A DNA stretch of 6,484 nucleotides from Gammaproteobacteria bacterium (lineage in GTDB: Bacteria > Pseudomonadota > Gammaproteobacteria > Steroidobacterales > Steroidobacteraceae): NCBI GenBank assembly GCA_030043215.1, contig JASHYG010000166.1, forward strand, positions 1 through 6,484, read 5' to 3'. A program made the position numbers and the translations under genes. Position 1 is the first letter of the stretch, and every line of letters starts with the position of its first letter. Of this stretch, positions 1-6,221 are shown in pieces. The notes under the pieces were generated by a model. It was given only the letters and a program-made list of their open reading frames with translations, ran no database searches and was not told the DNA's origin.

Positions 1-158
1 GCTATCAGGATGTGAGGGCCCGAGTGCCCTGGATCCGCAATACCACGGAGGAGCTCGGCTGGACTCCGAGCATCGACATGCCGGCGGCGCTGCGCAGCAT
101 CTTCGAATCCTACCGGGCCAACCTGCCGGCCGCGCGGGCACTCGTCGAGGCCGGCTGA
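1..158 (+). CDS. arnA: ArnA C-terminal end (UDP-glucuronate decarboxylase domain), partial
   Basis: Only the last 51 codons are present (reading from base 3, TGA at 156-158); the gene begins upstream of the window. The peptide opens YQDVRARVPWIRN and continues LGWTPSIDM, which matches the end of the C-terminal short-chain dehydrogenase domain of ArnA (in E. coli, YQDVEHRKPSIRN followed by LDWEPKIDM). By family knowledge this domain oxidises and decarboxylates UDP-glucuronate to UDP-4-keto-pentose using NAD+ in the cytoplasm; the N-terminal domain of full ArnA formylates UDP-L-Ara4N. That N-terminal domain is outside the window, so a stand-alone decarboxylase cannot be excluded. arnD follows after 7 bases, which supports the arn assignment strongly. 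Conserved NAD-binding and catalytic residues lie upstream and cannot be checked here. Confidence 0.85.
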   Translation, partial: YQDVRARVPWIRNTTEELGWTPSIDMPAALRSIFESYRANLPAARALVEAG

Positions 159-165
159 TCTCGCG

Positions 166-1191
166 ATGGCGCTGCCTCCCGCGGCACCCCCATCTCCTGC
201 GGCGCCGCAACGTCCCGCGGCGCTGCAACGTCCCGCGGCCGCTGCGACGCACACGGAGCGTCGCGTCGCACTCAAGGTCGATGTCGATACGTTGCGGGGA
301 ACGCTCGAGGGAGTGCCCGCTCTCGCCGCGCTCCTGAGCAGGCTCGGAGCCGGCGCGACGTTCTACTTCAGCGTCGGGCCCGACCACACCGGACGCGCGC
401 TCAAGCGGATCCTGCGGCCGGGATTCCTGCGCAAGGTCCGTAGGACCTCGGTCGCCTCGCACTACGGCTTGCGGACGCTGCTCTACGGCACGCTGCTGCC
501 CGGTCCGCGTATCGGCGCGCGCGCGGGAGACGTGATGCGTGCCGTGCGCGACGCAGGCTTCGAGGTCGGCGTTCATTGTCACGACCACGTGCGCTGGCAG
601 GACGGCGTCCGCCGGGCCGGCGCGGCCTGGACGCGCCGCGAGCTCGAGCGGGCCGTGACGGCGTTCGCCGCGGTGTTCGGGGAGCCGCCACGCTCGCATG
701 CCGCCGCGGGCTGGCAGATCAACGCGCACGTGCTGCCGCTCGAGCAGGAATTCGGTCTCGCCTTCGCAAGCGACACGCGCGGCTCGCAGCCGTTCTACCC
801 CTCCATGGGCGGCGTCGTGGGGCGCTGCGTGCAGATCCCGACGACGTTGCCGACCTTCGACGAGCTGATCGGCGTTGACGGGCGGGATGCGGCCGCTGCG
901 GCAGAGGAGGTCCTCAGGATCACGCGCGCTGCGGCGTCCATTCCGCACGTCTTCACGCTGCACGCCGAGCTCGAGGGAATGAGGCTCCGGCCGCAATTCG
1001 AATGGCTGCTGCGGTCGTGGCTCGAGGAGGGCTGCGCGCTCGTCGCCATGCGGGATCTCGCCGCGCGTCTCGGGACCGGTGTGCCGCGCCACCGCGTCGA
1101 GCTCGAGGAGGTGCCGGGCCGCAGCGGCGTGCTCGCGGTGCAGGGGCGCTCGCTCGATGCCGTGAACTCCGCGCCGGCGCTCGAATCGTGA
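166..1191 (+). CDS. arnD: ArnD, 4-deoxy-4-formamido-L-arabinose-phosphoundecaprenol deformylase
   Basis: Encodes 341 residues of the NodB-type polysaccharide deacetylase family. The family enzyme removes the formyl group from undecaprenyl-phosphate-L-Ara4FN at the inner membrane, giving the form used by ArnT. Visible motifs are D39-V-D41 followed by TLRGTLEGVP, FYFSVGPDHTGR, the HxxxH metal site H137...H141 in VGVHCHDH, AAAGW around residues 179-183, QIPTTLPTFDE, and LHAELEG with H266, all lining up with E. coli ArnD. E. coli ArnD is about 296 residues; the excess is mainly an Ala/Pro/Gln/Arg-rich N-terminus of about 33 residues. No in-frame ATG, GTG or TTG lies between ATG 166 and the first conserved motif, so the extension appears real unless a CTG is used. 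No good Shine-Dalgarno sequence is seen, so translation may be coupled to arnA. The stop overlaps the arnT start. Confidence 0.95.
   Translation: MALPPAAPPSPAAPQRPAALQRPAAAATHTERRVALKVDVDTLRGTLEGVPALAALLSRLGAGATFYFSVGPDHTGRALKRILRPGFLRKVRRTSVASHYGLRTLLYGTLLPGPRIGARAGDVMRAVRDAGFEVGVHCHDHVRWQDGVRRAGAAWTRRELERAVTAFAAVFGEPPRSHAAAGWQINAHVLPLEQEFGLAFASDTRGSQPFYPSMGGVVGRCVQIPTTLPTFDELIGVDGRDAAAAAEEVLRITRAAASIPHVFTLHAELEGMRLRPQFEWLLRSWLEEGCALVAMRDLAARLGTGVPRHRVELEEVPGRSGVLAVQGRSLDAVNSAPALES
205..240 (+). repeat. 18-bp in-frame tandem duplication in the arnD N-terminus
   Basis: Two adjacent 18-base units, 205-222 and 223-240, agree at 16 of 18 positions and share a 15-base identical core (207-221 and 225-239). 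They encode PQRPAA and LQRPAA. The unit lies in the low-complexity extension before the deformylase domain, so length variation there would probably be tolerated. This is read directly from the sequence; slippage as its origin is inference. Confidence 0.8.
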
Positions 1192-2846
1192 CGGCCGGGG
1201 CGTCCAAGCAGGTCGCGCTCAAGACCGTCCTGCTCGCGATCGCGCTGCTTGCGATCGTGGTCTCGTGGATCGCGCTCAACGGCGGGCGTGCTCTCTACAA
1301 TCCGGACGAGGGACGCTACGCGGAGATCCCGCGGGAGATGCTGGCGACGGGCGACTGGATCGTCCCGCGGCTCGACGGGCTCGTCTACATCGAGAAGCCG
1401 CCGCTGCAGTACTGGGCGACGGCGGTGGCTTATCGGCTATTTGGCGAGAGCGTCTGGTCGGCGCGCCTGTATACCGGCCTTTGCGGCATCGCAACGGCGC
1501 TCGTCACGGCGTGGCTCGCCTTGCGGCTCTGGGGCGCCGCCGCAGCCTCACGGAGCGGGATCGTCTGCGGGAGCTCGCTCCTCGTCATGGTGATGAGCCA
1601 CCAGCTCACGATCGACATGAGCCTGACGCTCCTCATGACGATCACGCTCGCCGCCTTCTGCGTGGCGCAGGATGCTCGCACCGATCCCAGCGCGCGGCGC
1701 CGCTGGATGGCGCTCGCGTGGGCGAGCGCCGCCGGCGCCTTTCTCACGAAGGGCCTGGAGGCGGGCGCCCTCCCGGTGCTCGCGCTCGCGGCGTACTCCG
1801 TGCTCCACCGCGACCTCAAGCCCTGGATGCGACTCTCCGTGCTCCCCGGCCTCGTGCTCTTCCTGCTGCTCACGCTGCCGTGGCTCCTCGCCATCGAGCG
1901 GAGGGTGCCGTCGTTCTTCGATTTCTTCTTCGTGCGGGAGCACCTCGAGCGCTTCCTCACGCGCATCGAGGCCCGCTACCAGCCGTGGTGGTTCTTCGCG
2001 GAGGTCCTCGCGGTCGGCTCCCTGCCCTGGATCGCGCCGATGCTGCGCGCGCTCGCGACCGGCTGGCGCGCCTCGGCGCCAAGCGGACGGTTCGATGCCC
2101 GCCGGCTCCTCTGGGTGTGGAGCGTCGTCGTGCTCGTCTTCTTCTCCGCGTCCGACTCGAAGCTGATCCCGTACATCCTGCCCATGTTCCCGGGTCTCGC
2201 GTTGCTCGTGGGCAGCGCCCCGGAGGCCCGCCTGCGGGACGACCTTCGCGCGACAGGCATCGGATTGATCGCGGCCGGCATCGCGCTCGCGGTGGGCGCG
2301 GCGCTGTTGCCCCGGCTGCTCCACAATCCCACGAGAGCCCCTTATTTCCTCGACATCCGCCGGCCTCTCCTCTACATCGGCGCGGTGCTCATCGCCGGCG
2401 GCGCGATCGTGCGCAGCTTGCGTGGCGGCAGTCTCCCGTTGACCGTCGCGATCGGGGCGACGGCCTACGCCGGTTTCATCGGCCTCATCTGGGCCGCCCG
2501 CGCGCTCGCGCCCATCTATTCTGGCGGTCCGCTGCTCGCCCAGCTCGCCCCGGATCTGCGCGCCATCCCGGCGGTCTACAGCGTGCGAATGTATGATCAG
2601 AGCCTGCCCTTCTACCTCCGGCGCACGGTGACCTTGGTGAGCTATCGCGGAGAGCTCGATTTCGGCCTCACACTCGCCCCACAGCAGGCGGTCGACTCGC
2701 TCGCCGCGTTCGAGCCGCGCTGGCGCGCCGACAGCCAGGCGCTTGCCGTGATGCAGCCGGCGACCTACGCCGTGCTGATGCGTGACGGCCTGCCGATGGT
2801 GCCGCGCGCCCGGTCGCCCGACGAACTCATCGTGAGCCGGCGTTGA
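1188..2846 (+). CDS. arnT: ArnT, undecaprenyl phosphate-L-Ara4N:lipid A 4-amino-4-deoxy-L-arabinose transferase
   Basis: Encodes 552 residues (E. coli ArnT has 550) of the PMT-like GT-C (GT83) family, a multi-spanning inner-membrane enzyme. By family knowledge it moves L-Ara4N from undecaprenyl phosphate to lipid A phosphates on the periplasmic side. TM helix 1 spans about residues 11-30. The first periplasmic loop carries ALYNPDEGRYAEIPREML (D40, E41), GDWIVPRLDGL and YIEKPPLQYW (E69, K70), the ArnT signature. A further conserved-looking acidic residue is D143 in LTIDMSL. Many hydrophobic helices follow, and from roughly residue 465 there is a small soluble C-terminal domain. GTG 1188 is chosen because it overlaps the arnD stop in GTGA and gives the family length. 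The frame stays open upstream to an ATG at 1002, but that stretch antisense-free overlaps arnD and is not ArnT-like. Confidence 0.95.
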   Translation: MTAGASKQVALKTVLLAIALLAIVVSWIALNGGRALYNPDEGRYAEIPREMLATGDWIVPRLDGLVYIEKPPLQYWATAVAYRLFGESVWSARLYTGLCGIATALVTAWLALRLWGAAAASRSGIVCGSSLLVMVMSHQLTIDMSLTLLMTITLAAFCVAQDARTDPSARRRWMALAWASAAGAFLTKGLEAGALPVLALAAYSVLHRDLKPWMRLSVLPGLVLFLLLTLPWLLAIERRVPSFFDFFFVREHLERFLTRIEARYQPWWFFAEVLAVGSLPWIAPMLRALATGWRASAPSGRFDARRLLWVWSVVVLVFFSASDSKLIPYILPMFPGLALLVGSAPEARLRDDLRATGIGLIAAGIALAVGAALLPRLLHNPTRAPYFLDIRRPLLYIGAVLIAGGAIVRSLRGGSLPLTVAIGATAYAGFIGLIWAARALAPIYSGGPLLAQLAPDLRAIPAVYSVRMYDQSLPFYLRRTVTLVSYRGELDFGLTLAPQQAVDSLAAFEPRWRADSQALAVMQPATYAVLMRDGLPMVPRARSPDELIVSRR

Positions 2847-2850
2847 CCCC

Positions 2851-3231
2851 ATGAGCTTCATCACCTGGATCCTGCTGCTCGGGGGCGTCGCGCTCAATGC
2901 TGCAGCGCAGCTCTTCCTCAAGGCCGCCACCCGCTCGAGCGGCATGCTGTTCGCGGATACCGGAAGCCTGTCGTGGGCCGCCGCGGTGCAGCTGCTGCGC
3001 ACGCTGCCGCTCTGGGCGGGACTCTCCTGCTACGCGGTCAGCGTCGTTCTATGGGTCGGCGCGCTCTCGCGCGTTCCCGTGAGCGTCGCCTACCCCATGC
3101 TCTCGATCGGCTATGTCATCAATGCGTTCGCGGCCGCGGCGCTGTTCGGCGAGGTGCTCTCGGTCGGCAAGCTCGCCGGCATCGCGCTGATCGTCGCCGG
3201 TGTGCTGGTTCTCACGCGGCTCGGGCACTGA
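2851..3231 (+). CDS. ArnE/ArnF-like small EamA/SMR-type flippase subunit
   Basis: Encodes a 126-residue hydrophobic protein with about four membrane segments: roughly residues 3-22, 45-68, 74-98 and 102-122. The first helix has N16, Q20 and K24 where drug-exporting SMR proteins such as EmrE carry a membrane glutamate. The segment PVSVAYPMLSIGYVINAF, then FGEVLSVGKLAGI, is typical of ArnE/ArnF and related EamA proteins. In enterics ArnE (about 111 residues) and ArnF (about 128) together are proposed to flip undecaprenyl-phosphate-L-Ara4N to the periplasm. Only one such gene lies here, 4 bases after arnT and 13 before arnB. It may work as a homodimer or pair with a protein encoded elsewhere (inference). 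ArnE and ArnF cannot be told apart, so no symbol is given. No clear Shine-Dalgarno sequence precedes ATG 2851. Confidence 0.88.
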   Translation: MSFITWILLLGGVALNAAAQLFLKAATRSSGMLFADTGSLSWAAAVQLLRTLPLWAGLSCYAVSVVLWVGALSRVPVSVAYPMLSIGYVINAFAAAALFGEVLSVGKLAGIALIVAGVLVLTRLGH

Positions 3232-3235
3232 GCGC

Positions 3236-3239
3236 GAGG
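3236..3239 (+). promoter_or_regulatory. Shine-Dalgarno sequence for arnB
   Basis: GAGG ends 5 bases before ATG 3245. This supports that start over the in-frame ATG at 3200, which lies inside the preceding flippase gene and would add 15 residues (MCWFSRGSG...) with no match to ArnB. Confidence 0.6.
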
Positions 3240-3244
3240 CGGCC

Positions 3245-4399
3245 ATGAGTGACTTCCTGCCCTTCACTCGTCCGAGCATCGACGAGGAGACGATCGCGGG
3301 AGTGGCGGAGGTGCTGCGCTCCGGATGGATCACCTCCGGCCCGCAGGTGAAGGCCTTCGAGGCCCGGCTCTGCGAATACCTGGGCGGCCGGCCGGTGCGC
3401 GCATTCAATTCCGGCACGTGCACGATGGAGATCGCGCTGCGCATCGCGGGCGTCGGGCCGGGCGATGAGGTCATCACGACCCCGCTCTCCTGGGTGGCGA
3501 CGAGCAACGTCGTCCTGGCCGTCGGCGCGCGGCCGGTGTTCGTCGACATCGATCCGATCACCCGCAACATCGATCTCGACCGCATCGAGCCTGCGATCAC
3601 CCCGGCCACCCGCGCGCTGCTGCCCGTGGACCTGGCGGGGTTGCCGGTGGACCGCGACCGGCTGCATGCGATCGCGCAGGGGCGCGGGCTGCGGGTGATC
3701 GAGGATGCGGCACAGGCGCTCGGCAGCACCTGGCGCGGCAGGCGCATCGGGTCGTTCGGCGACTTCGTGTCGTTCAGCTTTCACGCCAACAAGAACGTGA
3801 CGTCGATCGAGGGCGGCTGCCTCGTGCTCAACGACGAGCGCGAGGCCGCTCTCGCCGAGCAGTACCGGCTGCAGGGCGTCGTGCGCAGCGGCTTCGATGG
3901 GATGGAGGTCGAGATCGCGGGCGGCAAATTCAACCTCACCGACGTGGCGGCTCGCGTGGGGCTCGGCCAGCTCGCTCACCTCGAGGCTTTCAATGCGCGG
4001 CGGCGCGAGCTCGCCAGGGCCTACTTCCGGACGCTGGCGGATCACGGCGCGGGTGAGCTCGGACTCGGACTACCCGTCGCCGATTTCACCGGGAGCAACT
4101 GGCACATGTTCCAGGTCGTGCTGCCGGAGGAGCGGCTCTCCATCCCCCGTGCGGAAGTGATGCGCCTGCTGCGCGACGCCGGCATCGGCAGCGGCGTGCA
4201 CTATCCGGCCATTCATCTGTTCGCGCTCTATCGCCGCCTCGGCTGGCGGCCGGGCGACTTTCCTAACGCCGAGCGAGTCGGCCGCAACCTCCTCACGCTG
4301 CCTCTGTTCCCGGCCATGCGCGACGAGGATGTCACCCGGGTGGCCGGCGCGCTCACGGGCATCCTGCGCGCCCACCGCCTCAGTGGTGGCGCGGCTTGA
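3245..4399 (+). CDS. arnB: ArnB, UDP-4-amino-4-deoxy-L-arabinose--oxoglutarate aminotransferase
   Basis: Encodes 384 residues (Salmonella ArnB is close to this length) of the DegT/DnrJ/EryC1 PLP-dependent aminotransferase family. By family knowledge it transfers the amino group of glutamate to UDP-4-keto-pentose, giving UDP-L-Ara4N in the cytoplasm. The N-terminus SDFLPFTRPSI, then LRSGWITSGP, matches ArnB closely. The cofactor-binding aspartate is in IEDAAQALG (D154), the Schiff-base lysine is K183 in FHANKNVTSIEGG, and KFNLTDVAARVGLGQLAHLE, GIGSGVHYPAIH and LTLPLFPAM complete the fold. The gene is the last of the cluster, unlike enteric operons where arnB comes first. Its 3' end overlaps the end of the convergent HtrA-like gene by 20 bases. 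A related sugar aminotransferase is the only realistic alternative, and the context argues against it. Confidence 0.94.
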   Translation: MSDFLPFTRPSIDEETIAGVAEVLRSGWITSGPQVKAFEARLCEYLGGRPVRAFNSGTCTMEIALRIAGVGPGDEVITTPLSWVATSNVVLAVGARPVFVDIDPITRNIDLDRIEPAITPATRALLPVDLAGLPVDRDRLHAIAQGRGLRVIEDAAQALGSTWRGRRIGSFGDFVSFSFHANKNVTSIEGGCLVLNDEREAALAEQYRLQGVVRSGFDGMEVEIAGGKFNLTDVAARVGLGQLAHLEAFNARRRELARAYFRTLADHGAGELGLGLPVADFTGSNWHMFQVVLPEERLSIPRAEVMRLLRDAGIGSGVHYPAIHLFALYRRLGWRPGDFPNAERVGRNLLTLPLFPAMRDEDVTRVAGALTGILRAHRLSGGAA

Positions 4400-5354
4400 G
4401 GAGAAACTCGTTCCGGTCCGCCGATTGAACGCGCACGTGCAGGGTTTCCTCGCCCCGCCCGAGGGTTAGCGGGACTTCCGAGCCGGCCGGTCCGACACTC
4501 CAGATCTTGCGGAACAGGTCCGCCAGGCTCGAGACGGGGTGTTCCGCCACCGCCAGGACGAAATCTCCGCGGCGCACGCCGGCGCGATACGCCGGCCCGC
4601 TCTGCGCGAGCATGCTGACCATGAGACGGTCCCGGACCTCCGCGGCATACAGACCGAGCCACGGGCGCGGAGGGCCCCCCGGCCGCCCTAGGCTCCGCAA
4701 GTCATGGAGCGCCGGCTCGAGCAGATCGATGGGCACGAACATGTTGGCATCGAAGCTCTCGCCGCTCACCGATTCCTGCACCAGGAGGGAGCCGATGCCG
4801 AGCAAGCGTCCGTCCATGCCGACGAGCGCCGTGCCTCCCCACTCGGGATGCGGTGGCGCCGTGAACAGTGCCTCGTCGAGCACGTACTCCCAGTATCCGG
4901 CGAACTCCCGGCGGGCGATGATCTTGGCGTTGAGCGAGTGGGAGAGGCCCCCGTGGCCGATCACGATCACCTCGTGGCCGACCTCGAGAGAGCGGCTGGA
5001 GCCGCGCTCCAGTGCCGGTAGCGCGAGCTGTCCGAGTGGCAACACCAGGCCGAAGCCCGTCGTCTGATCGAAGGCGAGCGCGTGTCCCGGGAGGACTCGC
5101 CCATCGTGAGTCGTGAGCCAGATGCTGCTCGCCTCGGTGATCAGATAGCCGATCGTGAGCACCAGGCCGTCGGCGGCGATGACCACACCGCTGCCGACGC
5201 GCTCGGTGCCGAGGGCGTTCGCTGTGAAGGCGTCCTCCGGAATCTCGGCATGCACCATGACCACCGACCGCATGGCGGAGTCGAGGTCGAACTGCAGCCG
5301 CTCGGGCGCTGGCTGGAGCGCCGCCGGGAATGACCATTCGGTGTGGTCGGCCAT
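4380..5354 (-). CDS. HtrA/DegP-like protein with PDZ domain, probable pseudoprotease
   Basis: Encodes 324 residues: a degenerate trypsin-like (S1C) domain at about 45-215 and a PDZ domain at about 231-312 (PWLGLYAAEV, GPAYRAGVRRGDFVLAV). HtrA landmarks are recognisable, but the catalytic positions are changed. The His of LTNxHVV falls at Y70 in GLVLTIGYLI, the Asp of DPxTDLAV falls at G100 in FDQTTGFGLV, and the Ser of GNSGGPL falls at W172 in PEWGGTALVG. Peptide bond cleavage is therefore unlikely; ligand or peptide binding through PDZ may remain (inference). The N-terminus MADHTEWSFP shows no signal peptide, and an in-frame TGA three codons upstream (5361-5363) rules out a longer start, so a cytoplasmic location is suggested. 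It lies 40 bases after the TetR-family gene on the same strand and is probably co-transcribed with it. No clear Shine-Dalgarno sequence is seen. Its physiological role is not known to me. Confidence 0.88.
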   Translation of the reverse strand: MADHTEWSFPAALQPAPERLQFDLDSAMRSVVMVHAEIPEDAFTANALGTERVGSGVVIAADGLVLTIGYLITEASSIWLTTHDGRVLPGHALAFDQTTGFGLVLPLGQLALPALERGSSRSLEVGHEVIVIGHGGLSHSLNAKIIARREFAGYWEYVLDEALFTAPPHPEWGGTALVGMDGRLLGIGSLLVQESVSGESFDANMFVPIDLLEPALHDLRSLGRPGGPPRPWLGLYAAEVRDRLMVSMLAQSGPAYRAGVRRGDFVLAVAEHPVSSLADLFRKIWSVGPAGSEVPLTLGRGEETLHVRVQSADRNEFLLKPRHH

Positions 5355-5394
5355 GCGGCATCAATTTACCAGGCTCGCGGACGCGCTGCTGCGC

Positions 5395-6120
5395 TCAATC
5401 CCCGGCGAGTCCGGCCTCGATCTGCCTCCACAGCGCGTCCTTGAGGATCTGCAGCCGCTTGCCGCTGAAGTCCGGCCATTTGAGGGCGCGCAGGAGAATC
5501 GGCCTGCCGCGGCGGATCAGCGCCATTTGTCCGACGAGGGTCAGCGCGCGGATGAGCGCTTCCGGGTCGGCGGGCGGACGCCCGAGAATGCGCGCGACGA
5601 TCTGCGCCGAGAGCCGCGTGATCGTGCCGGCCACTCGCTCGAACAGCACGTCGAATGCGGCGCTGCGCTCGATCTGGGCGCGCGTGAAGAACAGCACCCA
5701 GCTCTCGGGGCGCTCGGTCGCCATGGCCTCGAGGAACGGCTCCATCACCCTCCTCAGCAGCCCGAGCAGCGCCGAGCGCGAGAGGCCGGGATCGCTCAGC
5801 TCCTCGCTGACGCGGGCCGCAGCCGGGTCGAGGCGCATCCGCACGTCGGCCGTGATGTACTCGGCGCAGGCGAGGTGCAGGCCCTCCTTGCCGCCGAAGT
5901 AGTACTGCAGCGCGGGCAGGCTCACCGCCGCGCGCCGGGCGATGGCGCGCGTGGAGGTTCGCTCGTAGCCCAAGCTGCCGAACATCTCGATGGCGGTCTC
6001 GATGATCGTGCGGCGCGTGCGCTCGCCGCGAGCGTAGCCGCCCGCGGCGGGGTGGCGCCGCGGCGGCTGGCTCGTCCTTTGCTTGGTGAGGTGCGTACGG
6101 TGCGCGGCCGTTCGAGGCAT
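5395..6120 (-). CDS. TetR/AcrR-family transcriptional regulator, CecR-like
   Basis: Encodes 241 residues from ATG 6120; a TTG at 6129 would add three residues, and neither start has a good Shine-Dalgarno sequence. After a basic, Arg-rich extension of about 30 residues comes the TetR DNA-binding domain: RRTIIETAIEMFGSLGYERTSTRAIARR, then the recognition-helix region SLPALQYYFGGKEGLHLAC (about residues 67-85). The C-terminal ligand domain, with FFTRAQIERSAAFDVLFERV, LVGQMALIRRGRPILLRALKW and so on, resembles the CecR (YbiH) C-terminal family (DUF1956). In E. coli CecR regulates the ybhGFSR exporter genes. Here the gene is divergent from a YbhG-like gene, with a perfect palindrome between them, so it likely represses that gene and itself (inference). 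The HtrA-like gene follows 40 bases downstream. The ligand cannot be predicted from sequence. Confidence 0.92.
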   Translation of the reverse strand: MPRTAAHRTHLTKQRTSQPPRRHPAAGGYARGERTRRTIIETAIEMFGSLGYERTSTRAIARRAAVSLPALQYYFGGKEGLHLACAEYITADVRMRLDPAAARVSEELSDPGLSRSALLGLLRRVMEPFLEAMATERPESWVLFFTRAQIERSAAFDVLFERVAGTITRLSAQIVARILGRPPADPEALIRALTLVGQMALIRRGRPILLRALKWPDFSGKRLQILKDALWRQIEAGLAGD

Positions 6121-6139
6121 GTCCGACAATTACTATCAT

Positions 6140-6167
6140 TTGACAGATGTCTATCGAACGATAGACT
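6140..6167 (+). promoter_or_regulatory. Predicted sigma-70-type promoter for the HlyD-family gene
   Basis: TTGACA at 6140-6145 is a perfect -35 consensus. After a 16-base spacer, TAGACT at 6162-6167 matches TATAAT at 4 of 6 positions. Transcription would start near 6174, giving a leader of about 48 bases before GTG 6222. The segment is clearly AT-richer than the surrounding genes. The promoter spacer is occupied by the palindromic operator. Confidence 0.7.
6149..6166. promoter_or_regulatory. 18-bp perfect palindrome, predicted TetR-family operator
   Basis: GTCTATCG-AA-CGATAGAC: two perfect 8-base arms around a 2-base centre. It lies between the predicted -35 and -10 of the rightward promoter and covers most of the -10, so a bound TetR dimer would block polymerase. 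Its left edge is 28 bases from the regulator start, so autorepression is also possible. A third copy of the CTATC half-site occurs at 6133-6137. Confidence 0.8.
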
Positions 6168-6183
6168 ATTCCGGTACGGAAGT

Positions 6184-6208
6184 CGAGCCGCCCCGGTCGG
6201 GCGGCTCG
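6184..6208 (+). promoter_or_regulatory. Strong GC hairpin in the leader of the HlyD-family gene
   Basis: CGAGCCGCCC (6184-6193) pairs perfectly with GGGCGGCTCG (6199-6208) across the 5-base loop CGGTC. The stem ends directly against the Shine-Dalgarno sequence. No T-run follows, so a classical intrinsic terminator is unlikely. An effect on translation initiation or mRNA stability is inferred. Confidence 0.65.
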
Positions 6209-6215
6209 GGAGGAG
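6209..6215 (+). promoter_or_regulatory. Strong Shine-Dalgarno sequence for the HlyD-family gene
   Basis: GGAGGAG ends 6 bases before the GTG start at 6222. It is the best ribosome binding site in the window and fixes this start. Confidence 0.8.
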
Positions 6216-6221
6216 CGGCTG

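Noticed and set aside
1002..1187. Possible 62-residue N-terminal extension of ArnT from ATG 1002
   Set aside because: The extension lies wholly within arnD in another frame and is Arg/Ala-rich. GTG 1188 gives the family length and a typical 4-base coupling overlap.
1230..1259. Imperfect 15-base tandem repeat at the start of arnT (13 of 15 identical)
   Set aside because: It encodes LLAIALLAIV of the first membrane helix; biased Leu/Ala/Ile codons explain it.
1548..3002. 484-codon open frame on the - strand opposite arnT and the flippase gene
   Set aside because: Its Arg/Glu/His-rich, low-hydrophobicity translation resembles no family and is the usual antisense shadow in very GC-rich DNA; arnT on the other strand is unambiguous.
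3212..4045. 277-codon open frame on the - strand opposite arnB
   Set aside because: It is an antisense shadow with composition typical of reverse-read GC-rich coding DNA and no domain.
5355..5394. Terminator or promoter between the TetR and HtrA-like genes
   Set aside because: Only a 4-bp GCGC/GCGC dyad without a T-run is seen, and no convincing -35/-10 pair.
6184..6208. Hairpin read as an intrinsic terminator or attenuator
   Set aside because: No T-run follows; the stem leads straight into a Shine-Dalgarno sequence and start codon.
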